Source of the DNA: Earliella scabrosa
Lineage: Eukaryota > Basidiomycota > Agaricomycetes > Polyporales > Polyporaceae
DNA length: 64,000 nucleotides
Assembly: GCA_022605405.1 (NCBI GenBank)
Contig: JABYQQ010000013.1
Coordinates: forward strand, 1,364,001 to 1,428,000
Reading direction: 5' to 3'
Shown here: positions 1 to 11,569 of the stretch, one piece after another
Position numbering within the stretch: position 1 is the stretch's first letter
How the letters are laid out: each line of letters begins with the position of its first letter
Translations under genes and position numbers: made by a program
Notes under the pieces: model-generated
The model's database searches: none
Seen by the model: only the letters and a program-made list of their open reading frames with translations
What the model was told of the DNA's origin: nothing

Positions 1-869
1 GGGAAGAGAGCTGCCTAGCCGTGCAACGTCCACCTCTGAGGTCGACGACAACATCAACGTTTCAGTTGTAGCATCAATTGACTGCAATGGTACTATTCGA
101 TGAGTAACAGAAGTGGGCCGCAGACATTACACGTAACTCACGAGAATAACGAGACGACTGTCCTCCGCTGACGCCAGATCCTTGATGGCGTTCTCGGCTT
201 CAGTCGACCATTTCAAGAACACGCCCTGACCGACATGGTTCTGTCGGACCCGGCTACCTTCGTAGCTTCTTCCCCCTGCCTCACGCTCTGCAGCCTTGAC
301 CTCCTCCATCTCTTTCTCTCTCGCGCTCATGGGTTTGGGCGCTGCAAGATGACGTCTGTGCTTCGCATACGCCTCCGCGGTCAAGTCATCCTTTGCAGTG
401 GCAAAGAGGTTGTCCGTGAAGTGCGTAGAGCCGAGGCCCTTCGTCAATGTGTTGCGAGTAGCGGCATACAGCATCTTCATGACTGTTCATACCTCTTTCT
501 CGGAAGCAGCGTATGATCTCGTGTGCGTACCTTGTCCCTGACTTTGGCCGAGTCGGGCACATAGTGGACGGCCAGCCACTGGGACGGAGGATCATCCAAT
601 CGTACGAGGACGTATGCAGGCACATTGTCTTCTAATAGGTCGCCTAGCTTGTCCAGGTCCTGCTCAAGCGTGCCGGTAGATGGATGAGTGCCATCGGGCA
701 CAAGTGATTCTGGCAGGCACGAGATGATGAGTGCGGACATGGAGGATCAAGGAAGTAGTCAACCATTCTGGATGGAGATCTTGAAGAATCTGGTGTTGAA
801 AGAGCTCACAGCATCTGAGAAGGCCGACGAGAGTTCGGGCGAGATAGAGATTCCGGTGGGGGCAGACAT
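1..869 (-). CDS. TWF1: Twinfilin (ADF-H actin-binding protein), 3' part outside window
   Basis: This gene encodes twinfilin, which sequesters actin monomers and caps filament barbed ends through two ADF-homology domains. Exons on the minus strand are 764-869, 531-709, 142-474 and 81 to beyond position 1. All joins are in phase. The start ATG at 869 opens with MSAPTGISISPELSSAFSDA, which looks like the start of an ADF-H domain. The first domain continues through FFKISIQNESLVPDG, the family signature QWLAVHYVPDSAKVRDKMLY and TRNTLTKGLG. A charged linker (about residues 145-175) follows, and then the start of the second ADF-H domain (GVFLKWSTEAENAIKDL). The C-terminal half of that domain lies outside the window. 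Introns are 54, 56 and 60 bp. Cofilin is an alternative but lacks the linker and second domain. The family call is secure. Confidence 0.93.
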
Positions 870-1227
870 GGTCGTCGTCGAAGACAGAGAGCGCAACTGA
901 GGCGGACGGCGCGGCTAGATGAGCCTGACGCGTCGAGCCGGATATCCGGCGAGTAGTGCCACTTGGCGCTGGGGGCAAGACCTGTTCTCTCCTTGACCCC
1001 AACCTGACCTCAACGCTGTCTTGACCTCGCTCGACAACGTGTCCGACGGCGGACCCATCCACACCGCCAGTCTCCTCCTGGGGCGCGACCCTTGGTCCCT
1101 TGCCGACGGTGGCAGCAGGCGGCTCTGACCAGCGCTGGAAGCCCACTGCACCACGCAGCATCCAAGCGCGGAGTCCTCGTCTCTTCGTCCTCGTCTCTGG
1201 TAGTCGTAGAAGCCTTCATTGAACAAC

Positions 1228-3999
1228 ATGGAGAACCCGCCTTATGTCCCGTACCAGGCTTACAAGGTGCGTTGTGCGTTCTCATCGCTCCCAAAGTGTC
1301 ACCTCAATCTCTGGCGCAGTCTAAGCGTCATAATCGTGTACTATCCAACCCCCAAGTTGTTGCCAACGTTCCTCCTGCTCCCGCCCAACCACGCCCAGCT
1401 GCCCCTCTTGCAAATGGGCATACATACAGCGAGCCAGCTGTCGTCCAGGCAGTCGACGGCGTTGCAGATGCGGAGAAGCGGTCCATGGCGTTGTTGAATG
1501 GTCGCGCACCGTTACAGCGTCCTGTCTCAATGATCGATACCCTCACTCATCTGCGACAAGACCCTGCGCCAGTCCTCGAAGCAAATACGGAGAAGTCTCC
1601 CGTGGAACGTCCTGCAGAGAAGCCACTACCCTTGCCTGTGCCGGAAACACCGTCACCGGTCGTGATTGCACCCCCATCCCCGGTGCAGCAGCCTCCTCCG
1701 CCACCGACTTCTCCACCGCCTATTCAGACACCCCCGCCTTCTACCATCCCGTTGCCATCTTCGCCACCGTCACAAGCAGGTTCGCCTAAGGCAAACGGAA
1801 AGGCCGTCGCTCAGTCGTCATCTCCCGTCGCAGGACCTTCCACACTCTCGCCGGCGCCGTCGGACAAACCCCTCGCTTCTCCCAGGAAGTCATCCACATT
1901 CCGTCATGTCCCTCGACGTCCACCCGCCACAAGGCAGGCATTGCCGTCTTCGCCCTTACGGCCCGCCAGCATGCATGTACAGAGCCCTTCTACGCTACAG
2001 GCATCTCCAAGGCCGGTGGAGACGCAACTGAGGGAACCGTCAAGCGGTCTATCATCAACAGTGTCAACGCCCACGATGCTTGCGCAGGACCGCGCGCTTC
2101 CCGCTATACCTGCACTTGAGTTGCACCCGCACAGGTCACCCTCTCTTCCCGCGACGCGCGCATTCAGCCCTGGCCCTACACCGCCAATTTCTGCACCAAT
2201 TGCAGTGGCCCCGCCCGTCCGTGCATCAACTCTTGGGCCGCCACCTGGCCACGATGGATTGCCGCTGCCTCATGCTGCTTCGCTATCTCCGTCTCCATCT
2301 CCTGCACTGACGCCATCTACATCTACGTCTTCTGCCGCACCATCTACATCCCGTGTGCCGGGACGCTCACCAGCCCCGTATCGTCCAGGATTTCAGCCAA
2401 AAGGCGTTTACCGGCCTCGTACCGACGAGTTTGTTGAGGCCCGGAAGCAGAGTCGCGACGCTGGGCGGATAGAACGCACGAGACTAGAGCGGAGGCTCGA
2501 GAAACTCATCAACTTGCACTTCCCTCCTCCTGGCCAACGGAAGTCAGAGGCTTCAGATCCGCGTCTATTGCAGCAGAACCGACGCGCCTCGTCATTCTGG
2601 GATCTAGACCTGAAGAACAAGAGTGCTAGCGATCTGTGGCGGGAGGTGGTACAGTCGCAAGGCGCACAAGGAGGGAAGAACGACATACGAGGTGAGGCAT
2701 CTTGGCGCGTATGCTGGTGCTTGTTCATAACATGTTGTCTTAGCCGCCGAACAGAAGATCACACCCTGGGAAGACGATGCATCTGTTTCTCAGTGTCCTC
2801 TTTGCAGGTTCGTGCAGAGTTGACTTCATTTTCTTGAGGATTTCGCGAATTCATGCCGTGCGTTTGGACAGCGCGTCGTTCCACCCTCTGACCAACCGGA
2901 AGCATCATTGTCGACTGTGTGGGCGCATCATCTGTTCGTTACCGGTCAAGTACCCGCAACGACCAGAGACCTGTTCCCTACTCTTTGTAGTCGACCAGAG
3001 TACAGGCAGGATAGAAGAGGTCGGGGAAGGTGTCGACTATGGCGTCCGCCGACGTAGCACCGCCACCCCCGGGAAGGCGAGGAAGGGTGAGACACTCAGC
3101 GAAGACGAGAAGTTCCTCAAGGGGGTTCGAATATGTCGTGAATGTCGGCCGGTGCTACTGTGCGTCTCTCTAGTAACGTTCTCATGACGGGCTGATGTTG
3201 AACGCATGGTTCTGCACAGACGACAACAGTATCGACAAGACATGACCACCGTGCCACTGTTCTCGAAGCTTTACGAGGTGGGATCGATTCATTGCTCTGG
3301 TTCGGCACTTATGTCTGACTCCGCTCGGCGATAACAGGCATTCATCAGCCTTGAGAAGGAAATCGAGGACGAGCTCCCGCTGTTCCAGGAGATTATCGTC
3401 AACCTCAGGTTTGCCGCTCTCCGTAACGTTCTCGCTTACTAGCTCAACGCCGCTTGGCACACAGCAAGCAGGAGCGACCAACGCCGGAAGCCGCGGCAGC
3501 TAGAAAGCGACTGTTGGAAGCCTTCGCGCAGTACGACACGCTTGCCAAGCGCATACGGAAGCTGCCCTGTCCGCCAGGCAGCTCTCAAGATCGCATACAA
3601 GGTGCTATCATCACCCGCGCAAACCTGTTCCTCCAGAAGCACATGTTCCCTCTGCAGGTATAAAATGCCCTTGCCTATCTCGCGCAACTATCATTTACAA
3701 TATCTTTGGAACAGTCCCTGCCCAAGCCCAAGAAAACCGGCTCGTCGTCCTCTGCCAGTCCTGCTCCGCCAGAAGACCAGATCATCGACCCCGACTCAGA
3801 GGTTGCGCGTGTCCTGCAGCCGTTGCTTGAGCAGGAGGCCCTGCTGGAGACGTTCGTCGAGGAGGCCAAGGCGCACAGGAAGTTCGAGGACCTTAAGACG
3901 CTCAAGAGCAATCTGAGGGAGATCCGCGCCGAGATCGAGCGTATCCTCGCGAACGCTGAGGAGCAAGCCCCCGTTAGGAGTAGAACACGGACATCTTAG
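1228..3999 (+). CDS. PEP7: PEP7/VAC1 (rabenosyn-like) FYVE and Rab-binding endosomal tethering protein
   Basis: This is a predicted 789-residue endosomal protein. Exons are 1228-1266, 1320-2691, 2744-2807, 2872-3159, 3220-3277, 3338-3408, 3465-3657 and 3715-3999, all in phase. The first about 380 residues are a proline/serine-rich disordered region. A FYVE zinc finger follows: a WEDD box, two CxxC pairs, the basic RKHHCR patch that binds PI3P, and a final CRECR. After it comes a helical rabenosyn-type Rab-binding region (LFSKLYEAFISLEKEIEDE; a later helix from LQPLLEQEALL to EIRAEIERIL). In yeast, Pep7/Vac1 links PI3P, Vps21 (Rab5) and Vps45 in Golgi-to-endosome fusion. The start was chosen at MENPPYVPYQAYK because it splices in frame. 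The N-terminal disordered part is not conserved enough to confirm, so a different first exon is possible. Confidence 0.88.
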
Positions 4000-4654
4000 C
4001 GAGTAGGCCTTGCTGTTGGAATCCACGCTTGATCTATGGTAGCTTGCTTGTTTGGATGTCCTATCCCCTCTAAACGCTGGAGGGAGGACTTGCCATCAGA
4101 CCGACATACCAATATAGCGCGCAGGTAACACTGTTGCCTGTGTCGCACATATGCATTATCCGCAGACGAACGGTAGGGAGAGAAAGACCGCGATAGACTG
4201 CTAGAGTACGAAGACATTAGGACGTGAGAGTACGTACAGAACATGAGGGAAGTGAGAGATGAGGAATGCAACGTGCGATAAGAGTATCAGGATGCGAGGG
4301 TGATGACGGGAAATGCGAAGCGAAGAATTAGCTGAGATAATTTATGTCGACCGAGCGACCGAAAGGGTTCGAATCCATGGTGCCATGGCGGTAAACAGTG
4401 AACCTTGTGATGTCGAGAATGTCGGCGAAAGCGCCGTTGTGTAGAACCGCGAGCTTCGATCTCTGGAGCAAATGTAACCGCCTCCGTGCATCCGAGCGCG
4501 AGCGCAGCATGTCAATCGGCGAAACGCCGATGCATGTAAGTGGTGGCTATGGTAGTGATTGACGCATGACGGCCCCTATGCGATGGGCCACCGCAGTGTC
4601 TACCATTCCGGTTGAGGGATGAATGGCGAAGACGACATGGGTCGCAACGCATGA
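4000..4654. other. Convergent intergenic region between PEP7 and SOG2
   Basis: This stretch separates two convergent genes and should hold both 3' untranslated regions. I see no supported reading frame, RNA gene or repeat in it. Confidence 0.6.
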
Positions 4655-7600
4655 TCACAACAACTTGGAGCCACCGAATGGCGTGCCGCTACGATTTCGA
4701 GAGAGATTGGACGCGAGCCGCCCATCCTCCAGCCCAGGGGTGAGGAGGGGTGTAGGAAGCGGCGATGCCTGCGCCGCGAGGCCGACCATGGGTGAGTACG
4801 AGCGCAAGCCGGGCGTCGGCGCGGGCGAGAACGAGGAGACGTGCAGGAGCATGACAAATTCTTGTGTCGCGTTCGTCAGCTTCACCATCTTGGTCCGGAG
4901 AGTTAACGATAGCGGGTGCGCCGGGGCCGCATGGCTGCCGTTGCCGTTGCTCTGGCCAGCCGCGATAGATGCGGCGGTAGTTGTCCCGCGTGTCTTGAGC
5001 GCGTTCGACAGCTGGATGACAGTCTGGGGGTGGCGAGAGGGGTTAACATCCGGTTTCAGCAACGGCACTAACGCAGCATGGACATGGGCGAAGTGATAAA
5101 CGCCCGCCAGGGCATCCTCGCGGTGGACAGATGGCCCAAGAGCGGCACGATTGGAAAGACACGAGGTGCTACTAATTCGGACGGACAGACTCACCTTGAC
5201 GAATAAATGCGCGTCGTCGTGGAGCGCCTTCCCATCCACCGCCTGCGAATGTGCCCCCTCCTGCACGGCCGCGATGCTCCCTCTCAGACGTTCGGTCACG
5301 TCCTTCGCGCGACCCAGCATCTCCCGAAAGTCGTCCTTCGCATCCGCGCCCTCCGCATCGAGCATCTCATCCATCAACTCCCAGATCTCGGGCGCGGCCT
5401 CCACCGCGGCCTTCATCGCGCCGATCACTTCCTTATCCACCAGCGTACTCGTTCCAGAGACGGACAGCGACGCCGCACCGAGCGAGGGTGATGAGTTGGA
5501 TGCGGTGAACAACGAACTCTGCGAGCCCTGGCGTGAGTGTTGCCGTGAGTGGCTCCCGTTACTCGAGTCGTGCGACTGCTGCCCTAGCGGGAGCACCAAC
5601 CGCCGCATCGTCCGCATGGCGGGAGTCGGTGTTGAGTGCGCCCAGCCGTTCAAGTTCAAACCGTTCAGATTGAGGGTGGATGGTAGCGATGGCGGAGGGT
5701 CCACGTAGGACGGCAACATCTTCCCAATCTCGACGTCCTTGGAGCTGAACGACCCAGCATGTCGCCGACTGATATGGCTCTTGCCGAGGTCGAGCGAGCG
5801 TTGTGCTGTGTTTGTCCGTAGGTGGGACCGCTGAGGCGTTTCCGGTTGCTGCGCGGGCAAGAAGGGGGACGATGTCACAGGTGGAGCCGAGGCCGGTGTT
5901 CGTGGCTTGTCTGTGGCAACGCCAGTCGAGCGCATGGTAGGCGTCTTCGAGCCGTACGGTTTGGATGCTGGCAGCTGTCGAGTCTCCCAGAGATATGGTT
6001 TGACCGAGTCAATGTGCAGCGCCATCGACTGCCATGCAGCCGAGATTTCGGACATAGCCCCGTACAGAACGAGCAACATTTGCCTCGTATACCGCACGTC
6101 GTCATGTTTTGCCAACACCTTCAACTGCAGCGAGAGCATCCCGACTGCCTTCCCGAAGACGGTCACATTGTCCCGACAAGTTTCCACCACCGAGCGGCAT
6201 ATGGACGGACTGGGCAAGGCCTTCCTGCTCACCGTGTCGAAGCGGTCGAGCGCATGTATGAGCTGCGACATGTATGTGCTTGCGGGTCCCAAGACTTTCT
6301 GCAGCACTGCCGACAGGCGCTCGTCGATGGCATAGACTGTATAGTGCTGTAGCGTCTGGTAGATCTGAGATAGCGCGAAGAGGATCCCTCGAACCGCGTC
6401 AACAACCGCGAGCAAGGATTCCGGGATTGCCTTCGAGATCGTGGCGGCGGACAGGGTGGACAGTCGACGGAAGTATGAGTTGCGCTCTGTGTCCATGGAC
6501 GGAATAGGGCGGTCGATAGATATTGGAGATGCTGACACAGGCTCGTCGGTGATGGAGTTGTGATGCAGATGTGGGAAACTGGGGGAGTAGGTCAGCAAGC
6601 GAGCACTCTCGTGGAGTTGCATATCACAAACCTTGGGAAGTGGTCAGTTGCATGAGTGGCAGAACGCTGTGATCCGTTGGGAAGATGTAGACGCGCCGGT
6701 CTGAGATCAGGCATGCTCTTCTTCGTAGGAGGCAGGTTCTTGATCGGCACCTTGGTACTGCCGTTGCCATTCATATGGACGTGTGAAGGGACGCGTCCAT
6801 GACCGGCATGAACACCGTTCGGCGCAATACGGTCGTCCAAAGGAGAAATGGCGGCGTCGGGAGACCGAGGGGAGGGTGAAGTGCTTTTCGCCGCGGTCAA
6901 ATGGGTGAAGAAGGGGTCCAGGTGTAGATGAGGAGCGTCCTCAGTCGGTTTTCGGGAAGGTCCCGGAGAATGGTCGAGTTGGAAGTAGGACGAAGAAGTG
7001 TCGGACTCGAGCGAATACGAACGTGAATGGTACACTGATTCTGATGCTATGGAAGCTGTCCGATCTCCGCGAGGGGCATCCAAGCTAGGTGGGCAACATA
7101 AGCCACAAGGGCCAACCTCCGGATGTGATATTACTCACAAACTCGACGAATCGTTGCCGTATTCGCTCGACATTGAATCATCACTCTGCTTTCGTTCGCC
7201 AGACAGGCCAGAGTTCTCTTCCAGCCATGCTTGCAGGTTCCGAACCCATTCAGCTAACTGCTGAGGGTCATTGGTTTCTCTGCCGGGCCCTAGCACGGAA
7301 GCGGGGGGCCATTCTAGCGGGTTCTGATCCACTTTCAACAAGTTCAACTGATGGAACTGGACCAGATACGTTGGTAGGCGGTGAAGCTTGTTGCGTGCGA
7401 GCGAGAAAACCTAAATGGAAAGGTCACGGCGTCAGATACTTCGCAACTAGTTAGGTCAAGATATGAGTGATTGAAGCACTGTCAGAACAAACGCGGAGCT
7501 AGCCGTCATATGCATCGATCGTCTAGCACACGACGTCTGTCGTTCAGAGTCCAACGTCAGCATAGACGGACTACTGATTCGGTCTGCACGGCACGGCCTA

Positions 7601-8285
7601 ATCGCAAGTGCAATGACGTGACGTTCGTTCAGCTGGGCCGTCATGAGGTGGACAAGAACGGACGCTGACGTATTGTTGCTCGCCGAATGGGTTATGAATT
7701 GGGAAACATTCGTACCCGTAGGTTTACGAGAGAACCGGGTTGTGACGGAAGGCGCTTGATCTTGTTACGGCTGATGTCGAGGATTTCCAGTGAAGGCATG
7801 ACGGTGAGCTGGTCTTGATCGCTCAATCAGCAGGCCAAAATAATAGCAAGTGCTACATACGACGTCAGGAAAGACTGAAAAGTTGTTATTCTTGAGGACA
7901 AGATAACGCAGCCGAGACAATAGGGAGAACGCCATGGGCAATGTAGTAAGTCGATTATGCGCCAAGGCAATACTGTAGCACCCCATGTGAAGCACACCGC
8001 AGGATATGTTGGACAATAGAGAGGTGACGCGTACCGTACGACGGGACTCTCCGTTGCATTCTCTTCGTCCTGGCCAACCGTGGCGAGCTCCTCCGCTCCT
8101 GACTCTCCAACGTCGGTAAGGCCCTTATACGCCAGGTCGAGGGTTGCGCCGTCATCCGGTGACTTGGCAAGAGCCTCCGTAATGTGATCGCGGGTCAGAG
8201 AAAGAGAAGGAAGGGGAGATAGGGCGGCATTTCTCAACGTCGAGGAGGATTTACGTAGAGAATGTTCGCCATCAGAACCAGACAT
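4655..8285 (-). CDS. SOG2: SOG2-like leucine-rich-repeat scaffold of the RAM/MOR signalling network
   Basis: Predicted 977-residue protein. Exons on minus are 8035-8285, 7861-7972, 7716-7808, 7139-7410, 6632-7084, 5195-6578 and 4655-5023; all phases close. The N-terminal 200 residues carry leucine-rich repeats ([41 protein letters not shown]). A Ser-rich linker follows, then the SOG2 family domain ([39 protein letters not shown]). In yeasts Sog2 binds the kinase Kic1 and works with Cbk1/Mob2, Hym1 and Tao3 in polarised growth and cell separation. One LRR intron (7411-7715) is 305 bp, far longer than its neighbours. The last intron (5024-5194) is 171 nt, open in frame, and was removed because the result, VKTVIQLSN, matches the family. 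The family call is strong. Confidence 0.9.
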
Positions 8286-8635
8286 CCAGCAAGTACTAGT
8301 GACCTGAAGAGAGAGAAGGCCCAGAACTGGAGAGGATGATGGAGGACAGCAAGGGCGGTCGCTGGGTGCGAGGAGAGGCTAGAATGGCCGGGGACGAATG
8401 ACCAGAGAGCCTGTGCAGGACGCGGTCCCTGGAGAACTCGAAGAAGAGCGCTCCCGACCCACCGATGTTTCAACTGTCACACAGCGCGTGTCACGCGTTC
8501 CCTTCTCTGCGTGACCGTGACACGGGCCAGAGAGACGCCGAGATTCTTGACGGAGAATTGCTTGCATGCTTGCTGCACTTTCGTCGGAAACTTTCGAGTC
8601 TCAGCTGGCTACAGACTACAGTACGTTGGACCGCC
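8286..8635. promoter_or_regulatory. Shared divergent promoter region of SOG2 and SPB4
   Basis: About 350 bp separates the start codons of the two divergently transcribed genes, so both promoters must lie here or within 5' exons. No clear TATA box was seen. Confidence 0.4.
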
Positions 8636-11309
8636 ATGGCCACATCGACAGCCTTCGCAGGCAAATGGGAATCTCTGTCGACGCCGCTAACGCCGTGGAT
8701 GTGCGTAAACCGTCTTCCTCTCTACATGAGCCAACATGACTTCTACCCAGTCTAGATGTTGTTCATTCCATGGGACACGCAAACATGACTCCGGTCCAGG
8801 CATCCACCATCCCGCTTTTTATGCGCCATAAAGACGTTGTCGTGGAAGCCGTAACGGGATCGGGCAAGACCCTCGCTTTTGTGATTCCCATCCTGGAGAA
8901 GCTGGTGCGCAGGGAACGGAAGCTGGCGAAAAACGAGGTCGGCGCGCTGGTAATCAGCCCGACTAGGTGCGTTTATTCATGGAGATATCTGAGTCAAACA
9001 TTTATCTCGGATTGGAACATGTAGAGAACTTGCTACGCAAATCCACTCCATATTCTCGCTTTTCCTCTCTTCGCAACCTTCCTCGCGCCAACGTTCTCCC
9101 TCTCCCGATGAAGCGACAGGGTCAGATGTACGGCTTGACTCTCCACCGGAGTATCCACCGCCGCTCCTCATTGTGTCCTCCGACTCGCCTCCTGCACAAG
9201 ATGTAGAACGCTTCTTGTCCACCGGTGCTGACATTGTCATTGGGACTCCGGGTCGGATCGAGGAGTTTCTCCTGGGCAAGGGCAAGAACGTTGTTAGTGT
9301 TAGAGAACTTGAGGTTCTCGTGCTGGACGAAGCTGATCGGTGAGTCTCCGTAACCACACCATTCATCTGCTCTTGACTTACCGCCAATAGTCTGCTGGAC
9401 CTCGGTTTTCATGCGACGTTGACTCGCATATTGACACATTTGCCGAAACAGCGACGAACGGGTTTGTTCAGCGCAACCATGACGGATGCCGATGCGATGT
9501 CAGAACTGGTCCGTGTCGGTCTGCGCAACCCTGCCCGCATAGTTGTCAAGGTACAGTCCAAAAGGACGAAGGGTCAAGGTTTGGCGCCCGATGGTACAAA
9601 CGTCGAGAAAGTGGTCGTGGAGGAACGGCGCATACCTGCAAAGTGAGTAACCTCAGACGCTGTTCTACTGCATCTGTTCCATTCCTGGAGCACGCGACAT
9701 CCACTGTGAGGGCGCATAGCTTTTGGCGCACTGTCACAGAGGAGGAGCGCACTGTCTCTGATGTGTGTTTGCACGATCGGCTGCTGTTGCAGATTATCCC
9801 GAGCACATGTTCGGAGGATCCTATGCCAGAATCGCCGTTGTGACGAACCGCTTGTATTCGTCCCTCCACTCAGGAGCACATATATCTCCTTAATTCCCGA
9901 ATTGTAACTGTGAACATAGCGGCATGGGCTCACGCGCATTCCTCACAGTCTGCAAAACTACTATATGGAGTGTCGAGCCTCCGAGAAGATGCTACAGCTG
10001 ACACGGATTATTCGTCACGAGGTTGAACACGAGCGGTCATCGCGGTTCATTGTCTATTTCGCGACATGTGCATGCGTGGATTATTTCTATCGTGTAAGTT
10101 CGCTATGGACGGTCTCCTGTGAGCCTATAGTCGATACTCATTACGCCTTCGGCTAGGTCCTCGCACCTCTCCTGCCTCCTCATACCAACCTATTCTCTCT
10201 ACACGGCCACCTCCCGCCCGCGGCTCGTACGAAGACCCTGACGAACTTCACTAACTCTGCCGCTTTACCCTCCTCTCCATCAATCCTCCTGGCAACCGAT
10301 GTCGCAGCGCGGGGCCTCGACCTTCCCGACGTTGATGTCGTCATACAGTTTGACCCGCCCACCGATACCAAGTCATTTTCGCATCGTTGCGGCCGTACCG
10401 CGCGAGCCGGGCGTAGCGGCACAGCGTGGGTCCTCCTCGTGGGGCGCGAGGTCGATTACGTCGAGTTCATGGCAGTCCGCAAGATCCCGCTGAAAGAGCG
10501 GCCGCGGTTCTCGGGCGGTGACTCTTCTACGTCAATAGACAACAGCAATACTGAGGACCCCGAGGTCAACTCGGTAATTGAGACGATCAGGGAGAAGGTC
10601 CTCACGGACCGTGCATTACACGACAAGGTGACCCGAGTCCTACCACTATATGAAACCTAGTGCTGACGTCCAAGTAGGCGGCGAAGGCGTTCGTGTCGTT
10701 CGTCCGTGCCTACTCGAAGCATGAAGCCTCATACATCTTCCGGGTGAAGGATCTGGACTTTGTCGGGCTGGCGAAGAGCTTCGGGCTCCTCCGACTGCCG
10801 CGCATGCCGGAACTCAAGGACATCCCCAAAGATGGCTGGGAAGATGCAGACGTCGACGTAGGTGTGGTTTCGATCTCCGCAACTTCGTGCTGACCATGTG
10901 CACGCCTCGCGCGCAGTGGAACGCCTATGCTTATGCAGACAAGGCACAAGAGGCAAAACGCTTGGCTGACGCCTCCAAGCCCGCACCCAGCGAGGAAACA
11001 ATCGAGAAGCGCAAGGCGGATCGGGCTGAGAAGCAAAAGGCGAACGCGGCCTGGAGCAACAAAGCGCGCCAGAAGGAGGGACGGGAGAAACGGCGGGAGA
11101 AAAAGGACCGCAAGAAAAAATGGCAGAAGACCCAGGCGAGCGTCGGCGCTGAGGCTGGCGCGAAACGCGGTCGAGAAGGGGCGGTGGACGAGAGCGGGGA
11201 TGAGGGAGACGACTGGGAGGAACTGGCGCGGGAGGAGCGGATGGCTAAACGGGTCAAGAAGGGACACCTGAGTCAGAGCGAGTTCGACGCTGAATTTGCG
11301 GATCTTTGA
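8636..11309 (+). CDS. SPB4: ATP-dependent RNA helicase SPB4 (DDX55), 60S ribosome biogenesis
   Basis: Predicted 678-residue DEAD-box helicase needed in yeast for late pre-60S maturation in the nucleolus. Exons are 8636-8700, 8751-8966, 9025-9339, 9391-9642, 9949-10093, 10157-10627, 10678-10857 and 10917-11309. Motifs appear in order: Q-motif (NMTPVQ), motif I (VTGSGKT), Ia (PTRELA), GTPGR, motif II (LDEADR, with DEAD intact), motif III (FSAT), then [15 protein letters not shown] motif V and [11 protein letters not shown] (motif VI). The C-terminus is the SPB4-type extension ([20 protein letters not shown]) followed by a lysine-rich tail. The intron 9643-9948 is 306 bp, an outlier in a gene whose other introns are about 50-63 bp. 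SPB4 rather than HAS1 or DBP10 is chosen because of the [20 protein letters not shown] start. Confidence 0.93.
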
Positions 11310-11569
11310 ACACGGTATTAGCGGCTGGATTGTGGTATCCTAGCTGCTGGCCTGGCCTACTCGTCTGACCGAATGCAGTCGTGGGTTTGTTCATGGATTT
11401 GGCTTCCGCGGCGCGTAGGTCGTGCATCGGAGATGAATGATCGACAATGCAAATCGCGAGCGCCGACCGCGGTGCTTTCTTTACATCCTTTGTCTCCCCC
11501 TTCTCTCCCTTGCTGCTGCGCTCTACCTCTCTCCCCTGCTTTGTACTTCTGCTCAACGATTTCTACCGT
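11310..11569. other. Short intergenic region with pyrimidine-rich leader
   Basis: Holds the SPB4 3' end and a C/T-rich stretch (about 11,470-11,560) typical of fungal promoters just upstream of the next ATG. Nothing else is seen. Confidence 0.4.
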
